From NCBI RefSeq assembly GCF_030159795.1, contig NZ_BSND01000003.1:186001-250000 (forward strand): a DNA stretch of 64,000 nt, in the 5' to 3' direction. The notes beneath the pieces are model-generated. The model had not been told where the DNA came from. It worked only from the letters and a program-made list of their open reading frames with translations, and did no database searches. Positions 27,960 to 36,532 of this stretch are shown in pieces. Both the position numbers and the translations under genes were made by a program. This DNA is from Methylophaga thalassica. Its GTDB lineage: Bacteria; Pseudomonadota; Gammaproteobacteria; Nitrosococcales; Methylophagaceae. Position 1 is the first letter of the stretch. Each line of letters begins with the position of its first letter.

Positions 27960-29177
27960 TTATATCTCAGTAATCTGATGCGCTTCTCTAATGGGCCCTT
28001 GTGCCAGTACCCAGGCGATGACTAAGAAAGTCAGCATGCCCAATAGGATGCTCTGAAAGGTCACGCCGGCATCGATCATAAAACCCAAAAATGCCGGTGC
28101 GATACCGGTAGAAAACACTAAAAAGGCGGATTTTAATGATCGTACCTGACCCAGGTGATCACGTCCCCACAGCCGAACTAATAAGGTATCACCGATAGGG
28201 GAGGACATACCCAGAGCGGTGCCCGCACCGAGCATTAATACCCAGATCCCGATATCACCTCCGATGGTCGCTGCAAATAATAAGGCCAAAGCAAATGGCA
28301 CTAAATAAAGTTTGGCGAGTGTGGTGGCACCGTATTCATCAATCCAGCGACCACCTAATAATGCACCTGGGAATCGAGCAATACCGAGACCAGTTAACGC
28401 CAGTGCATAAGTGGTTGGGCTGGCTAATAAGTCGAGAGTCATCTGAGCCTGATAGATAAAAATACCGGTCAGGGTAATAGGCAATACCATCAGCATCGGT
28501 AGCAATAACCAGAAACGCAGATCGCGAGTCGGGCTGGGCCCAGCGTCTTTATGTTGTTTGTTTTCATGCTTTTGACGCGGAGCTGGTGGCCAGTCAACAA
28601 ATAGAATCAGTAACACCCACAGCACAATTAGCACAGCTAGAATACTCCACCAGACTTGTTGCCAGCTGTAGCTGACGGCCATCAAAGCGATAATGGGCGG
28701 TAAGATAATTTCACCGGTAGGCATGCCTAAAGTGACAAGTCCTAGGGCTTTACCACGATTGGTTTTAAATTCGCGTCCGGCAAGGGTGCTGCCAAAGTGA
28801 GTCATTAAGCCCTGACCACATAAACGTTGTAGACCCAGCCCGAAAATACATAAGCCCCACCAGGGAGAAAGGGTGAGCATTAATACGCCTATGGTCAGTG
28901 CAGTAAGTACGCTCAGCACGTAACGCCGGGGAGCTATCCAGTCAATCTTGGGACCAAAATGCATCACCAGAAAACCACTTATCATGGTAATGACAGCATA
29001 GAGTGATCCAAATTCACCGGCAGAGATATTGAGATATTCACTGATATCGGTCCTGAACAGGCCAATAAAAAAGCTTTGTCCCAGATTACCGGTAAAAACC
29101 GCCAGGTAGGCTGCTGCAATCAATCCAAAATGATTTTTTAACAATCCGGCGTAGCTGAGTCGGATATCAGAATCCAT
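27960..29177 (-). CDS. Major facilitator superfamily transporter
   Basis: This 405-residue protein has twelve predicted membrane helices and two MFS halves. In the first half, HFGPKIDWIAPRRYVLS sits in the place of the usual G-x3-D-R-x2-R loop; in the second, GGRWIDEYGATTLAKLYL is the equivalent. A cytoplasmic linker KHENKQHKDAGPS lies mid-protein. The substrate is unknown. It diverges from the mechanosensitive channel gene, sharing a 207-base intergenic region that holds one short hairpin (GGTA-rich, about 29321-29338). Confidence 0.85.
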   Translation of the reverse strand: MDSDIRLSYAGLLKNHFGLIAAAYLAVFTGNLGQSFFIGLFRTDISEYLNISAGEFGSLYAVITMISGFLVMHFGPKIDWIAPRRYVLSVLTALTIGVLMLTLSPWWGLCIFGLGLQRLCGQGLMTHFGSTLAGREFKTNRGKALGLVTLGMPTGEIILPPIIALMAVSYSWQQVWWSILAVLIVLWVLLILFVDWPPAPRQKHENKQHKDAGPSPTRDLRFWLLLPMLMVLPITLTGIFIYQAQMTLDLLASPTTYALALTGLGIARFPGALLGGRWIDEYGATTLAKLYLVPFALALLFAATIGGDIGIWVLMLGAGTALGMSSPIGDTLLVRLWGRDHLGQVRSLKSAFLVFSTGIAPAFLGFMIDAGVTFQSILLGMLTFLVIAWVLAQGPIREAHQITEI

Positions 29178-29384
29178 AATAATTCCTATTTGAAATGCGT
29201 CTGGTTAGTCATGGTCTTTGACAAAGAGTAGGGTTATTCTACCAGTGTGACAGGCGATGGAATCATCACGATTTATTCACTGTCATTCATATGTAGTAAT
29301 TTGTGTGTGCTTTGCTAACTTGGTATGGTTGCGTACCATTATCTTTTTCACAATATTTAATCTGGCCTAATTTGGGAGTGCTTT

Positions 29385-31772
29385 GTGCCAAACGTTTTAA
29401 TAACGAATTCTCTAACAAAATTCTTATTTCTTTTTATTTTCACGATAGCGGTTTCATTACCTGCCATCACAATGGCAAATACCGCAGCACAGGAAGCACA
29501 AGCTTCATCTGGCAGTGAATCTCAAGCAGATGTATATCGAAGTTTAGCGAATATTATCGAAAATCCTGATTCTCGCGATAAGTTGATCAAAGAGCTAAAA
29601 GGTTTATCCGAAAATGCGGATAAAACGAGCACTGAAACTTCATCTGCTGAGAAAGCAAAAGCATCTGAAAAGAAAGTAGATGATTCGTTTGCTGCAGCCA
29701 TCGCTGAAAAAAGTCAGACCGTTGTGCAAACCATGATGTCGACGTTAACAGGAAGTTGGCAGGCACTGACTTCAATCTGGCATGGCACAGATAAAACCAC
29801 TAAAGGCTGGTTCTCGGATTTAATCTCAGTGGCGATTGTCGCGGCTGCCACCATTGCCAGTTTTATTTTGTTTCGCTTACTGGCCCGAATCATCTTCCGT
29901 AGTACCAATCAATTTGCCTTACGTGAACACAATACCCATGCGCTGGTTATCAAAGTCACCGCGGTCATCATCGCTACCGTAGTGGATGTCGCCGTAGTTG
30001 CATTTGCGTGGCTTGCCGGATACGGCGTGGCTCTGTTGGGTGTCGGAAAAATGGGTGAAATCGCGGTTTCTGAAACCTTATTCTTGAATATTTTCCTGGC
30101 AGTGGAATTAACCAAAGTTGTTATCAGAGCGATCTTTGCGTCCAGAAACGAAGGGTTACGTTTACTAAGTCTGTCCTCGGAAACAGCGCGTTACTGGTCT
30201 AGCTTCTTTTCAACAATCGTCTCATTGGTGGGTTATGGCACGTTGTTTATCGTGCCATTCCTTGCCATGTCAATTTCAGAAAGCCTGAGTCAATTAGCGA
30301 ATTTGTTTATTGTTCTGTTTACGGTGATTTTTGCATTAAGTGTGGTTTTGCGTAATAAAAACAGAGTGAGAGAGCAGTTGATTGCTACAGCAAAACATAG
30401 TCATTTTGGCGTGAATGATGTCACCCTCCGCGTGTTGGCGAAAACTTGGCATTGGTTTGCCATTGCCTACTTTTTAGTGCTGGGTGCAGGTTTACTCGTT
30501 AATTCTGAAGAAGCCTTACCCATCATATTATTAGCCACACTGAAAACGGTGATCGCTGCATTAGTAGGTATGGGGATTATCGCTTTACTGGATATGGCAG
30601 CGAGCTATAGCATCAGACTGCCTTATATCCTCAACCAGCACTTAGCCAATGCAGAGGCACGAATAAACGAGCAACTGCCTCGGGTATTCAAAGTGTTCAA
30701 ACTGATTGTTGTACTGCTCATTATCAGCACAATTCTGGATGCGTGGGGCATCGTTAATTTAGCTGCATGGCTTGCCTCACCAGTTGGTATGCACGTGATT
30801 ACCTCAGCCATTTCGATTTTCTTCATTATTGCGGTGGCCATGTTGACCTGGATCGTGTTGGCAAGCTGGATAGAACACCGCTTGAATCCGGAAGAAAGCG
30901 GTCGCATGCCGAGCGCCAGAGAGAAAACCTTACTTACCATTTTCAGAAATGCCATTGCTATCACCATTATTGTGATGACGACGATGATTGTGCTGTCTGA
31001 AATTGGTATCAATATCGGTCCTTTGATTGCTGGTGCAGGTGTAATGGGCTTAGCGATTGGCTTTGGTGCCCAGAAGCTGGTGCAGGATGTGATTACCGGA
31101 ATATTTATCCAGTTAGAGAATGCGATAAATACCGGAGATGTGGTCACTGCTGATGGTATTACCGGTGTAGCAGAAAAACTGACCATTCGTTCTTTAGGCT
31201 TACGTGATTTGTCGGGCACTTTCCATATTATTCCGTTCTCATCTGTCGGCACGGTATCTAACTATATGCGTGAGTTTGCATACCATGTGGGTGAGTATGG
31301 TGTGGCCTATCGTGAAGATACGGATGAAGTGATCGTTAAATTACGTGAAGCCTTTGCTGAGTTGATGTCGGATGATGCTAATCGTTCACAAATCCTGACA
31401 GAAGAACTGGAAGTACATGGGGTCACTGCTCTGGCAGATAGTTCAGTCAATGTGCGTGTCAGAATCAAAACCTTACCGGGCAGTCAGTGGAGTATCGGTC
31501 GTGCCTATAACCGTTTGGTGAAACGTCATCTGGATGCGGCGGGTATCGAAATTCCATTCCCACATCTCACTCTATACTTTGGTGAGGACAAACAGGGTAA
31601 AGCGCCTGCGGCGCCACTGCGTATGGTGAATGAGGTGGAAGTGAAAGAGCTGTTTAATGATGAATCTGATCATCAACAGCATTCAGACTCGCATCATGAA
31701 AAAGCCGAGAAACGTTCAAAGTCGGCTAAACCCAATCCCACCCGGAAAGGGGACTTTGACGACGCAGATTGA
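29385..31772 (+). CDS. MscS-family mechanosensitive channel (YbiO-like)
   Basis: The 795-residue protein starts with a GTG at 29385 after GGGAG. It has a signal peptide ending MANTAAQ, a periplasmic charged region with many Ala/Ser/Lys, several membrane helices, and the MscS core from about 530. The pore helix IGPLIAGAGVMGLAIGFGAQ is followed by KLVQDVITGIFI and the beta domain ENAINTGDVV, then RDLSGTFHIIPFSSV. This matches E. coli YbiO/moderate-conductance channels. The C-terminus is His/Lys/Ser rich (HHEKAEKRSKSAKPN). It relieves osmotic down-shock at the inner membrane. Confidence 0.93.
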   Translation: MPNVLITNSLTKFLFLFIFTIAVSLPAITMANTAAQEAQASSGSESQADVYRSLANIIENPDSRDKLIKELKGLSENADKTSTETSSAEKAKASEKKVDDSFAAAIAEKSQTVVQTMMSTLTGSWQALTSIWHGTDKTTKGWFSDLISVAIVAAATIASFILFRLLARIIFRSTNQFALREHNTHALVIKVTAVIIATVVDVAVVAFAWLAGYGVALLGVGKMGEIAVSETLFLNIFLAVELTKVVIRAIFASRNEGLRLLSLSSETARYWSSFFSTIVSLVGYGTLFIVPFLAMSISESLSQLANLFIVLFTVIFALSVVLRNKNRVREQLIATAKHSHFGVNDVTLRVLAKTWHWFAIAYFLVLGAGLLVNSEEALPIILLATLKTVIAALVGMGIIALLDMAASYSIRLPYILNQHLANAEARINEQLPRVFKVFKLIVVLLIISTILDAWGIVNLAAWLASPVGMHVITSAISIFFIIAVAMLTWIVLASWIEHRLNPEESGRMPSAREKTLLTIFRNAIAITIIVMTTMIVLSEIGINIGPLIAGAGVMGLAIGFGAQKLVQDVITGIFIQLENAINTGDVVTADGITGVAEKLTIRSLGLRDLSGTFHIIPFSSVGTVSNYMREFAYHVGEYGVAYREDTDEVIVKLREAFAELMSDDANRSQILTEELEVHGVTALADSSVNVRVRIKTLPGSQWSIGRAYNRLVKRHLDAAGIEIPFPHLTLYFGEDKQGKAPAAPLRMVNEVEVKELFNDESDHQQHSDSHHEKAEKRSKSAKPNPTRKGDFDDAD

Positions 31773-31790
31773 GTTTAAGGTTTAAGCCAT

Positions 31791-31827
31791 AAAAAAGGGC
31801 TGACATTGAAAGATGCCAGCCCTTTTT
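31791..31827. terminator. Bidirectional rho-independent terminator
   Basis: AAAAAAGGGCTG, a loop of about 14 bases and CAGCCCTTTTT lie between the convergent MscS and YbaK-like genes and provide T-tracts on both strands. Confidence 0.88.
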
Positions 31828-31845
31828 CTTTATCGATACACGTAT

Positions 31846-32340
31846 TTATTCTTTAACAAAGGTGCCGCGATCGACATCGGCCATGACTTTTTGTAAGTAG
31901 GCTGAAGTTAAGCCTAAAGCGTAACCTAATACGCCACTGCCAATCACCACATTATCAAACTGAGTCACGCTCTCATCGAGTAACACTGTCACGCTATCAG
32001 GTAAAGCAATCGGTGGCACAGCACCCACCACGTAGCCAGTCGCTTCTGGCACTTCATCAAACTCGGCCATACGCAGTTTTCGTTCTTCCAGGTGTTTTCT
32101 TAATATGCCCCAATCTGCACGACCACCTCCGGCGACGGCCAGCAGCACATAATTATCAGAACCGGTTTTAAACAGCAGACTACGCACCACAGACTTCGGA
32201 TCATGTCCCTGACTGCTTAACAGTTCTTCCAGATTACGCACTGGTTTTTTATCTTCGGTTAAGGGGATTTCAATCACTTCAAACGTAATACCTTGAGCTT
32301 CAAGTAAATCAGTGACGGGAGAAGAAATCGGCGTACTCAT
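31846..32340 (-). CDS. YbaK/ProX-domain aminoacyl-tRNA deacylase
   Basis: This 164-residue protein has the YbaK fold: FEVIEIPLTEDKKPVRNLEELL, VVRSLLFKTGSDNYVLLAVAGGGRADW, and the conserved GYVVGAVPPIAL and VVIGSGVLGYAL motifs. Family members hydrolyse mischarged tRNAs such as Cys-tRNA(Pro) or Ala-tRNA(Pro). Here the usual conserved Lys of the active site is plausibly the Lys in LLFKTG. The specificity cannot be assigned. Confidence 0.85.
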   Translation of the reverse strand: MSTPISSPVTDLLEAQGITFEVIEIPLTEDKKPVRNLEELLSSQGHDPKSVVRSLLFKTGSDNYVLLAVAGGGRADWGILRKHLEERKLRMAEFDEVPEATGYVVGAVPPIALPDSVTVLLDESVTQFDNVVIGSGVLGYALGLTSAYLQKVMADVDRGTFVKE

Positions 32341-32425
32341 TGTGCCTCCTGTAAAAGCCTTAATTAAGTTTTGATTTTAGTGGTCAGTGTACAGTGAAAA
32401 TGAGATTTTTGAAGTAGTTGTATTT

Positions 32426-32507
32426 GTTGGGTTTCATGCTTCAACCCAACCTACGAAAGAGAATTTTTTTATTGTGTAGGTTGGGTAGAGCGCTAGCGAA
32501 ACCCAAC
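32426..32507. repeat. Inverted pair of GTTGGGTTTC repeat elements
   Basis: Copy one (32426-32454) reads GTTGGGTTTC, ATGCTT, CAACCCAACCTAC. Copy two (32476-32507) is the same element reversed: GTAGGTTGGGT, AGAGCGCTAGC, GAAACCCAAC. Each copy folds on itself and the two also pair with each other across a 21-base AT-rich spacer. Elements of this GTAGGTTGGGT type are common short interspersed repeats in many proteobacterial genomes. It lies between the YbaK-like gene and the toxin-antitoxin pair. Confidence 0.85.
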
Positions 32508-32535
32508 GATGCATGATTTTCTTTTCGATATGACC

Positions 32536-32799
32536 TTAATAATGATAACGGCAGGAAATAATGATGATTGCGTCGTCATCCACGGCATAGACTAATCTAT
32601 TTATGTCATCAATTCGCCGTGACCAAAAGCCAGATAAATTTTCTTTTAACGCCTCAGGTTTACCGATACCTTCAAATGGGGAGCGTTTAATATAAGCAAT
32701 CAAATTATTGATTCGTTTCAGTGTTTTTTTGTCTTGTGTCTGCCAATACAAATAGCCACTCGATGCTTCATCTGTCCATGTCAGCAGTCGTTTACTCAT
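32536..32799 (-). CDS. yoeB: Toxin YoeB (ribosome-dependent mRNA endonuclease)
   Basis: YoeB cuts mRNA in the ribosomal A site when freed from YefM. I start at ATG 32799 (87 residues), giving MSKRLLTW as in the family. The catalytic residues can be aligned with E. coli YoeB with a three-residue offset: Glu49, Arg68, His86 and the terminal Tyr87 (SCRYHY end). The start overlaps the antitoxin stop by 8 bases, the usual coupling. All catalytic residues are present, so it should be active. Confidence 0.93.
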   Translation of the reverse strand: MSKRLLTWTDEASSGYLYWQTQDKKTLKRINNLIAYIKRSPFEGIGKPEALKENLSGFWSRRIDDINRLVYAVDDDAIIIISCRYHY

Positions 32800-33046
32800 C
32801 CAGTAGTTCCCGTTGTATCGCTTTTCCCTGTCTATACTGGGCAATGGATTTATTCAGATGCTCAACGTTTGCGGGTGAACGAAGTAAATGAACGGTTTCC
32901 ATTAGGCTATTGTAATAATCTAATGACATCACCACCGCATCCTGAGAGTCTCGACGTGTAATAACTGTGGTGTCGGCGTCATTGATAACCCGATCTAAAA
33001 CAGCCTTCAAGCTATTACGTGCTTCGGTAAAAGAAACAACTTTCAT
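32792..33046 (-). CDS. yefM: Antitoxin YefM (Phd/YefM family)
   Basis: I start at ATG 33046 (84 residues), where the family N-terminus MKVVSFTEARNSLKAVLDRV begins; an upstream in-frame start adds atypical residues. The N-terminal part binds DNA and autorepresses; the C-terminal half (HLLRSPANVEHLNKSIAQ) wraps YoeB. The gene precedes yoeB with an 8-base overlap. Two TGTACA hexamers upstream match the core of known YefM operators. Confidence 0.93.
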   Translation of the reverse strand: MKVVSFTEARNSLKAVLDRVINDADTTVITRRDSQDAVVMSLDYYNSLMETVHLLRSPANVEHLNKSIAQYRQGKAIQRELLDE

Positions 33047-33060
33047 ATCACACCTTAAGA

Positions 33061-33107
33061 TGTACAACTTATTGGACAAGTATGGGTGGCAATGTAATAC
33101 ATGTACA
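33061..33107 (-). promoter_or_regulatory. Putative YefM-YoeB operator
   Basis: TGTACA hexamers at 33061-33066 and 33102-33107 lie 15 and 56 bases upstream of the yefM ATG. TGTACA is the core of the YefM operator in E. coli, where two such palindromes are closer together. A looser TGTAATACA lies next to the distal copy. Confidence 0.6.
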
Positions 33108-33179
33108 GAAAGTTGTTCAACTCTATGTCTTGGCGAAAAGGACTGATATATAAAAAGAAAACAGGGAGGGGTTCAATGA

Positions 33180-33716
33180 TTATCTGTTACGAACGAGCCC
33201 GGTGAGTTGTTGCTCTGAATCAATAATATTGAAGTGTTGTAACCATTGCCGTGCATCATCAGCATCTTGTTCAAACCAGGCTTTGGCACTGCCTAGACGA
33301 AAGCTGTAACCCCAGCGATCCATATCTCTGAGCATACGAGCCCGGCCCATTTGCTGGATATGACCGGCTAACAGAATTTGCAGATAACAGACGCCGTTTT
33401 CTTCGTCGTAGTCACCTTCAGCATCAGTATGTAAGTTGGCTCGACGCTCTGGGTCCATACAGATATAGTGCCCCGCTTCATGCAAGACAGAATGAACCGG
33501 TGTATCTGAACGGACGATAAGTTTATTGCCAATTAAACCCGCTTCACGTTCACCAAAAAAGCTGCCAGGAATCGCTTCGTCGGCTGAGATTTTTTCTATT
33601 TTCAAGCCGTATTGGCTGAGTAAATTCTGTAGTTGCTGCAACATAAACTCGTTGCAGTTAATCACATCAGTCGGATCAGACACGTCGTGAGTCACCGATG
33701 ATGTGATTGATAACAA
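33180..33716 (-). CDS. HExxH-type putative metallopeptidase
   Basis: The 178-residue protein has a clear zinc motif, HSVLHEAGHYICM, with His79, Glu80 and His83. Acidic residues downstream in TDAEGDYDEENGVCYLQILL could supply the third ligand and suggest a gluzincin. I know of no assigned function. The frame overlaps the end of tcdA by 41 bases; a later in-frame ATG (MLQQLQNLL, residue 25) is an alternative start that would avoid most of it. No signal peptide, so it is cytoplasmic. It may be co-transcribed with tcdA. Confidence 0.72.
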   Translation of the reverse strand: MLSITSSVTHDVSDPTDVINCNEFMLQQLQNLLSQYGLKIEKISADEAIPGSFFGEREAGLIGNKLIVRSDTPVHSVLHEAGHYICMDPERRANLHTDAEGDYDEENGVCYLQILLAGHIQQMGRARMLRDMDRWGYSFRLGSAKAWFEQDADDARQWLQHFNIIDSEQQLTGLVRNR

Positions 33717-34413
33717 GGCCTGCCAGCGTTAACCCAAAGATAGATGGCATATAACTCACCGTGCCATTCACTGCTCGCGCCCGACCACGACTAACCGGTT
33801 CCGGTGGTAGCGGAGGAAGAGGGGCTTCCAGTGAGTAAACCGTTTGAATACCTCTGCCAACACCACGTTTGCGTAGTTGTCCACGCAGGTGTTTGGCGAG
33901 TTTACAAATGGAGGTGTCCATTAAATCACCGGTTTTGACCTGGGTGGGATCGAGTTTTCCGCCGGCACCCATGCTGGCAAATACGGTCATTTCATTACGC
34001 CATGCAGTTTCCAGTAATGCGGCTTTACTGCTCAAGCTGTCGATGGCGTCAATGACGACGTCATAACCTTGAGATAAAACAGTCGGAATAGATTCGGGTG
34101 TTAAAAAGTCGGTGATTAAGGTGACCTGGCAGTCCGGGTTAATATCTTTAATACGATCCGCGATGACGTCTGCTTTTAATACATCCACTGTAGAACGCAG
34201 CGCAACAAGCTGGCGATTCATATTGGAACCTGACACCACATCATGATCAACGAGTGTCATTTTACCCACACCCATTCTGGCTAACGCTTCCGCTGTGTAT
34301 GAACCGACACCACCAATACCGGCAAGAAAAATATGGCTGTTTTGCAGCTTTTCGATACCTTCATCACCAATCAAAATGTGAGTACGTTCGAACAGGGGAT
34401 TGGAATGTGCCAT
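33676..34413 (-). CDS. tcdA: tRNA cyclic N6-threonylcarbamoyladenosine synthase TcdA
   Basis: TcdA (CsdL) dehydrates t6A37 in tRNA to the cyclic form using ATP. The 245-residue E1-like protein has the nucleotide loop GIGGVGSYTAEALARMG, VDHDVVSGSNMNRQ, and DAIDSLSSKAALL. The C-terminal GTVSYMPSIFGLTLAGLV matches the family. The sulfur-transfer partners csdA/csdE are not nearby. It overlaps the metallopeptidase-like gene. Confidence 0.93.
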   Translation of the reverse strand: MAHSNPLFERTHILIGDEGIEKLQNSHIFLAGIGGVGSYTAEALARMGVGKMTLVDHDVVSGSNMNRQLVALRSTVDVLKADVIADRIKDINPDCQVTLITDFLTPESIPTVLSQGYDVVIDAIDSLSSKAALLETAWRNEMTVFASMGAGGKLDPTQVKTGDLMDTSICKLAKHLRGQLRKRGVGRGIQTVYSLEAPLPPLPPEPVSRGRARAVNGTVSYMPSIFGLTLAGLVINHIIGDSRRV

Positions 34414-34483
34414 GCGTGTTCCTTAAAACCAACGAATCAGGGCTGCCTATTTTCCGCAAAATCACGCGGCTTGGCAAAGTGAC

Positions 34484-36532
34484 TTAGCGCTTGGGAGTAA
34501 AAGCCTTTATCTGTTCACGTAAGGAAGACAGCGTCTGTTGATCCTGCTGGCGGTAACGCCATGCTGTAAACAGTGAGGTAATTTTATCGATTTGATGGTG
34601 ATATTCGGGTAAAGCCGCTTGCGCGCGCCGAGCGAAATCTTGTGGTCCCTCATGGTCTGCTTTTTCTATACCTAGTCTGGCAAGCTTTTTACAAAATCGC
34701 TGATACAAGGCTACCCCTGGATCGTGATGCGGTCGTTTAAACCAGACGCTGAGCATCATGACCAATCCGGTCAGAACAAATAAGAGCGTCAACACAACAG
34801 TCATTTTTTGCCAGTTGGGATTGGACATACCGAGTTTTGATAACAGCTCAAGCTGACGTTCTGGCCCGAATGACACGACCCACATATCCCAGGCGGTATT
34901 AAACGCATTCCAGTTATTTTTCAGACTATTCCAAGCGGCGACGAGTTGGTTATTGTCACCCAGCATAGCCGGGGATTGTCTGCCTGGAGGTAACAGCCGG
35001 CCAATGCCTTGTTCAATTCGTTGTTGAGATACTGCGGACGTAGGGTCAATGCGTAGCCAACCTTGCTGCGGCAACCAGACTTCTGTCCAGGCGTGAGCAT
35101 CACGCTGTCTGACAGTCAGTACATCATCTACAGGGTTAACATCGCCGCCTAAATAGCCGGTGACAATCCGAGCTGGAATGCCTGCTGCCCGCATCAACAC
35201 GGTAAAGCTGGCAGCGTAGTGTTCGCAGAAACCCTCTTTGGTGTTGAATAAAAACTGATCGACAGTGTCGCCATTTAATCTTGGCGGGCTTAATGAATAA
35301 ACAAACCCATCGTTTTTAAAAAATGCTAAAGCAGTGTTGATGTACTGCTGAGGCGTGTCGGTCTGTTGTTGCCATTGTTTTGCCAGAGCGAGTGTTTGGG
35401 GATGTTTGCCTTCAGGTAATTGTAATGCTGCATGAAGGTTTGGTTCTGCCGCTACATTAAAGGTATAAAACGGGCTGGATGTCAGCGAATATTGCGTGCG
35501 TTGTTTTATCGGTTTATCACTGTTTAATTGCCCATCGCTGGTGAGGTGGCTTGCCAGGGTTTGTGGCTGTTCTGTTGGAAAGTCGAGGGCGAATAACCAG
35601 GTTTTATTGTGTGGTTCCAAGGTCATCTGATAGCGGTATGACGATCCTGAAATCTGAATATGGGGTTGTTGTGACTGTAATTGTTTTTCTGTCATTGGCG
35701 ACCAGACGGTGCCATCTGTTGTCCACAAAACGGGACCACGCCAATACAGTTTTGCACTTGGCGGAAGCTCATTGTCAGTAAACTTCACCCGAAACGCGAT
35801 GGCGTCAGACTGAATAAGCTGACTGATTTTACCCATTTGGATCTGATCATTAATGCCTGACATTCCCTGTGATGGCGGTAAATCACCTAAGGTCAGTTGC
35901 TCTGTCATTTGAGCAGACTGACTTGCATTAGCATCTTGTGGTAAACCCCAGATTGGGCCAGAGATTCGCGGGAATAACACAAACAAAAACAGCATCATTG
36001 GTGTGGCTTGTAACACCAGTTTGCTGGATAACCATAAGCGCTGCTTGATATTGAGTGCGCTTGCCTGACTGTTCACACTGAGTAAGCAATACCCCAGAGC
36101 GATGACAACAATCAGCATTAACATCACCATAAATACACTTTGGCTATAAAAAAAGTTGGTGATAACTAAAAAGAAACCCAGGAAACAGCTGAGGTAAAAG
36201 TCACGTAGAGAGCGTATTTCGACGACCTTAAACGCCAGCATCATGGTCAGCAAAGCAGCGCCTGCATCACGACCAATTGTGAGTCCAAATTGAGCGATAA
36301 GTATGGCAATGGTGAGTAAGGCGATACCGTTATGTAATACTTTTAACCAGCGACTGGCTGTCGGCAGTGGCCAACTTTTCCAGTGATGTAATAAGCGCCA
36401 GCTGATCATGATGACAAACATCATGCCTACCCACGCCGGTTGGTAGATGATGTGCGGAATCGCACCAATGGATAAGGCGATAATTAATGCGTTTATCGTA
36501 GATTGCGGTGGCGACAAATCAGCTTTTTTCAT
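34484..36532 (-). CDS. TgpA-like transglutaminase membrane protein (DUF3488 + transglutaminase core)
   Basis: This 682-residue protein has an N-terminal block of about six membrane helices (1-210), a periplasmic transglutaminase-like domain near 400-500, a membrane helix near 565 and a cytoplasmic C-terminal tail. The catalytic Cys is in KEGFCEHYAASFTVLMRAAGIPARIV, the His in DAHAWTEVWL and the Asp in RIDPTSAV. I prefer ATG 36532 over a TTG one codon earlier. Related to Pseudomonas TgpA, whose essential role is unsettled. It overlaps the DUF58 gene. Confidence 0.92.
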   Translation of the reverse strand: MKKADLSPPQSTINALIIALSIGAIPHIIYQPAWVGMMFVIMISWRLLHHWKSWPLPTASRWLKVLHNGIALLTIAILIAQFGLTIGRDAGAALLTMMLAFKVVEIRSLRDFYLSCFLGFFLVITNFFYSQSVFMVMLMLIVVIALGYCLLSVNSQASALNIKQRLWLSSKLVLQATPMMLFLFVLFPRISGPIWGLPQDANASQSAQMTEQLTLGDLPPSQGMSGINDQIQMGKISQLIQSDAIAFRVKFTDNELPPSAKLYWRGPVLWTTDGTVWSPMTEKQLQSQQPHIQISGSSYRYQMTLEPHNKTWLFALDFPTEQPQTLASHLTSDGQLNSDKPIKQRTQYSLTSSPFYTFNVAAEPNLHAALQLPEGKHPQTLALAKQWQQQTDTPQQYINTALAFFKNDGFVYSLSPPRLNGDTVDQFLFNTKEGFCEHYAASFTVLMRAAGIPARIVTGYLGGDVNPVDDVLTVRQRDAHAWTEVWLPQQGWLRIDPTSAVSQQRIEQGIGRLLPPGRQSPAMLGDNNQLVAAWNSLKNNWNAFNTAWDMWVVSFGPERQLELLSKLGMSNPNWQKMTVVLTLLFVLTGLVMMLSVWFKRPHHDPGVALYQRFCKKLARLGIEKADHEGPQDFARRAQAALPEYHHQIDKITSLFTAWRYRQQDQQTLSSLREQIKAFTPKR

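Noticed and set aside
30623-31252. 209-codon minus-strand ORF inside the MscS gene
   Set aside because: It is a shadow of the strongly conserved channel core and has low-complexity composition (Ile, Ala, Met).
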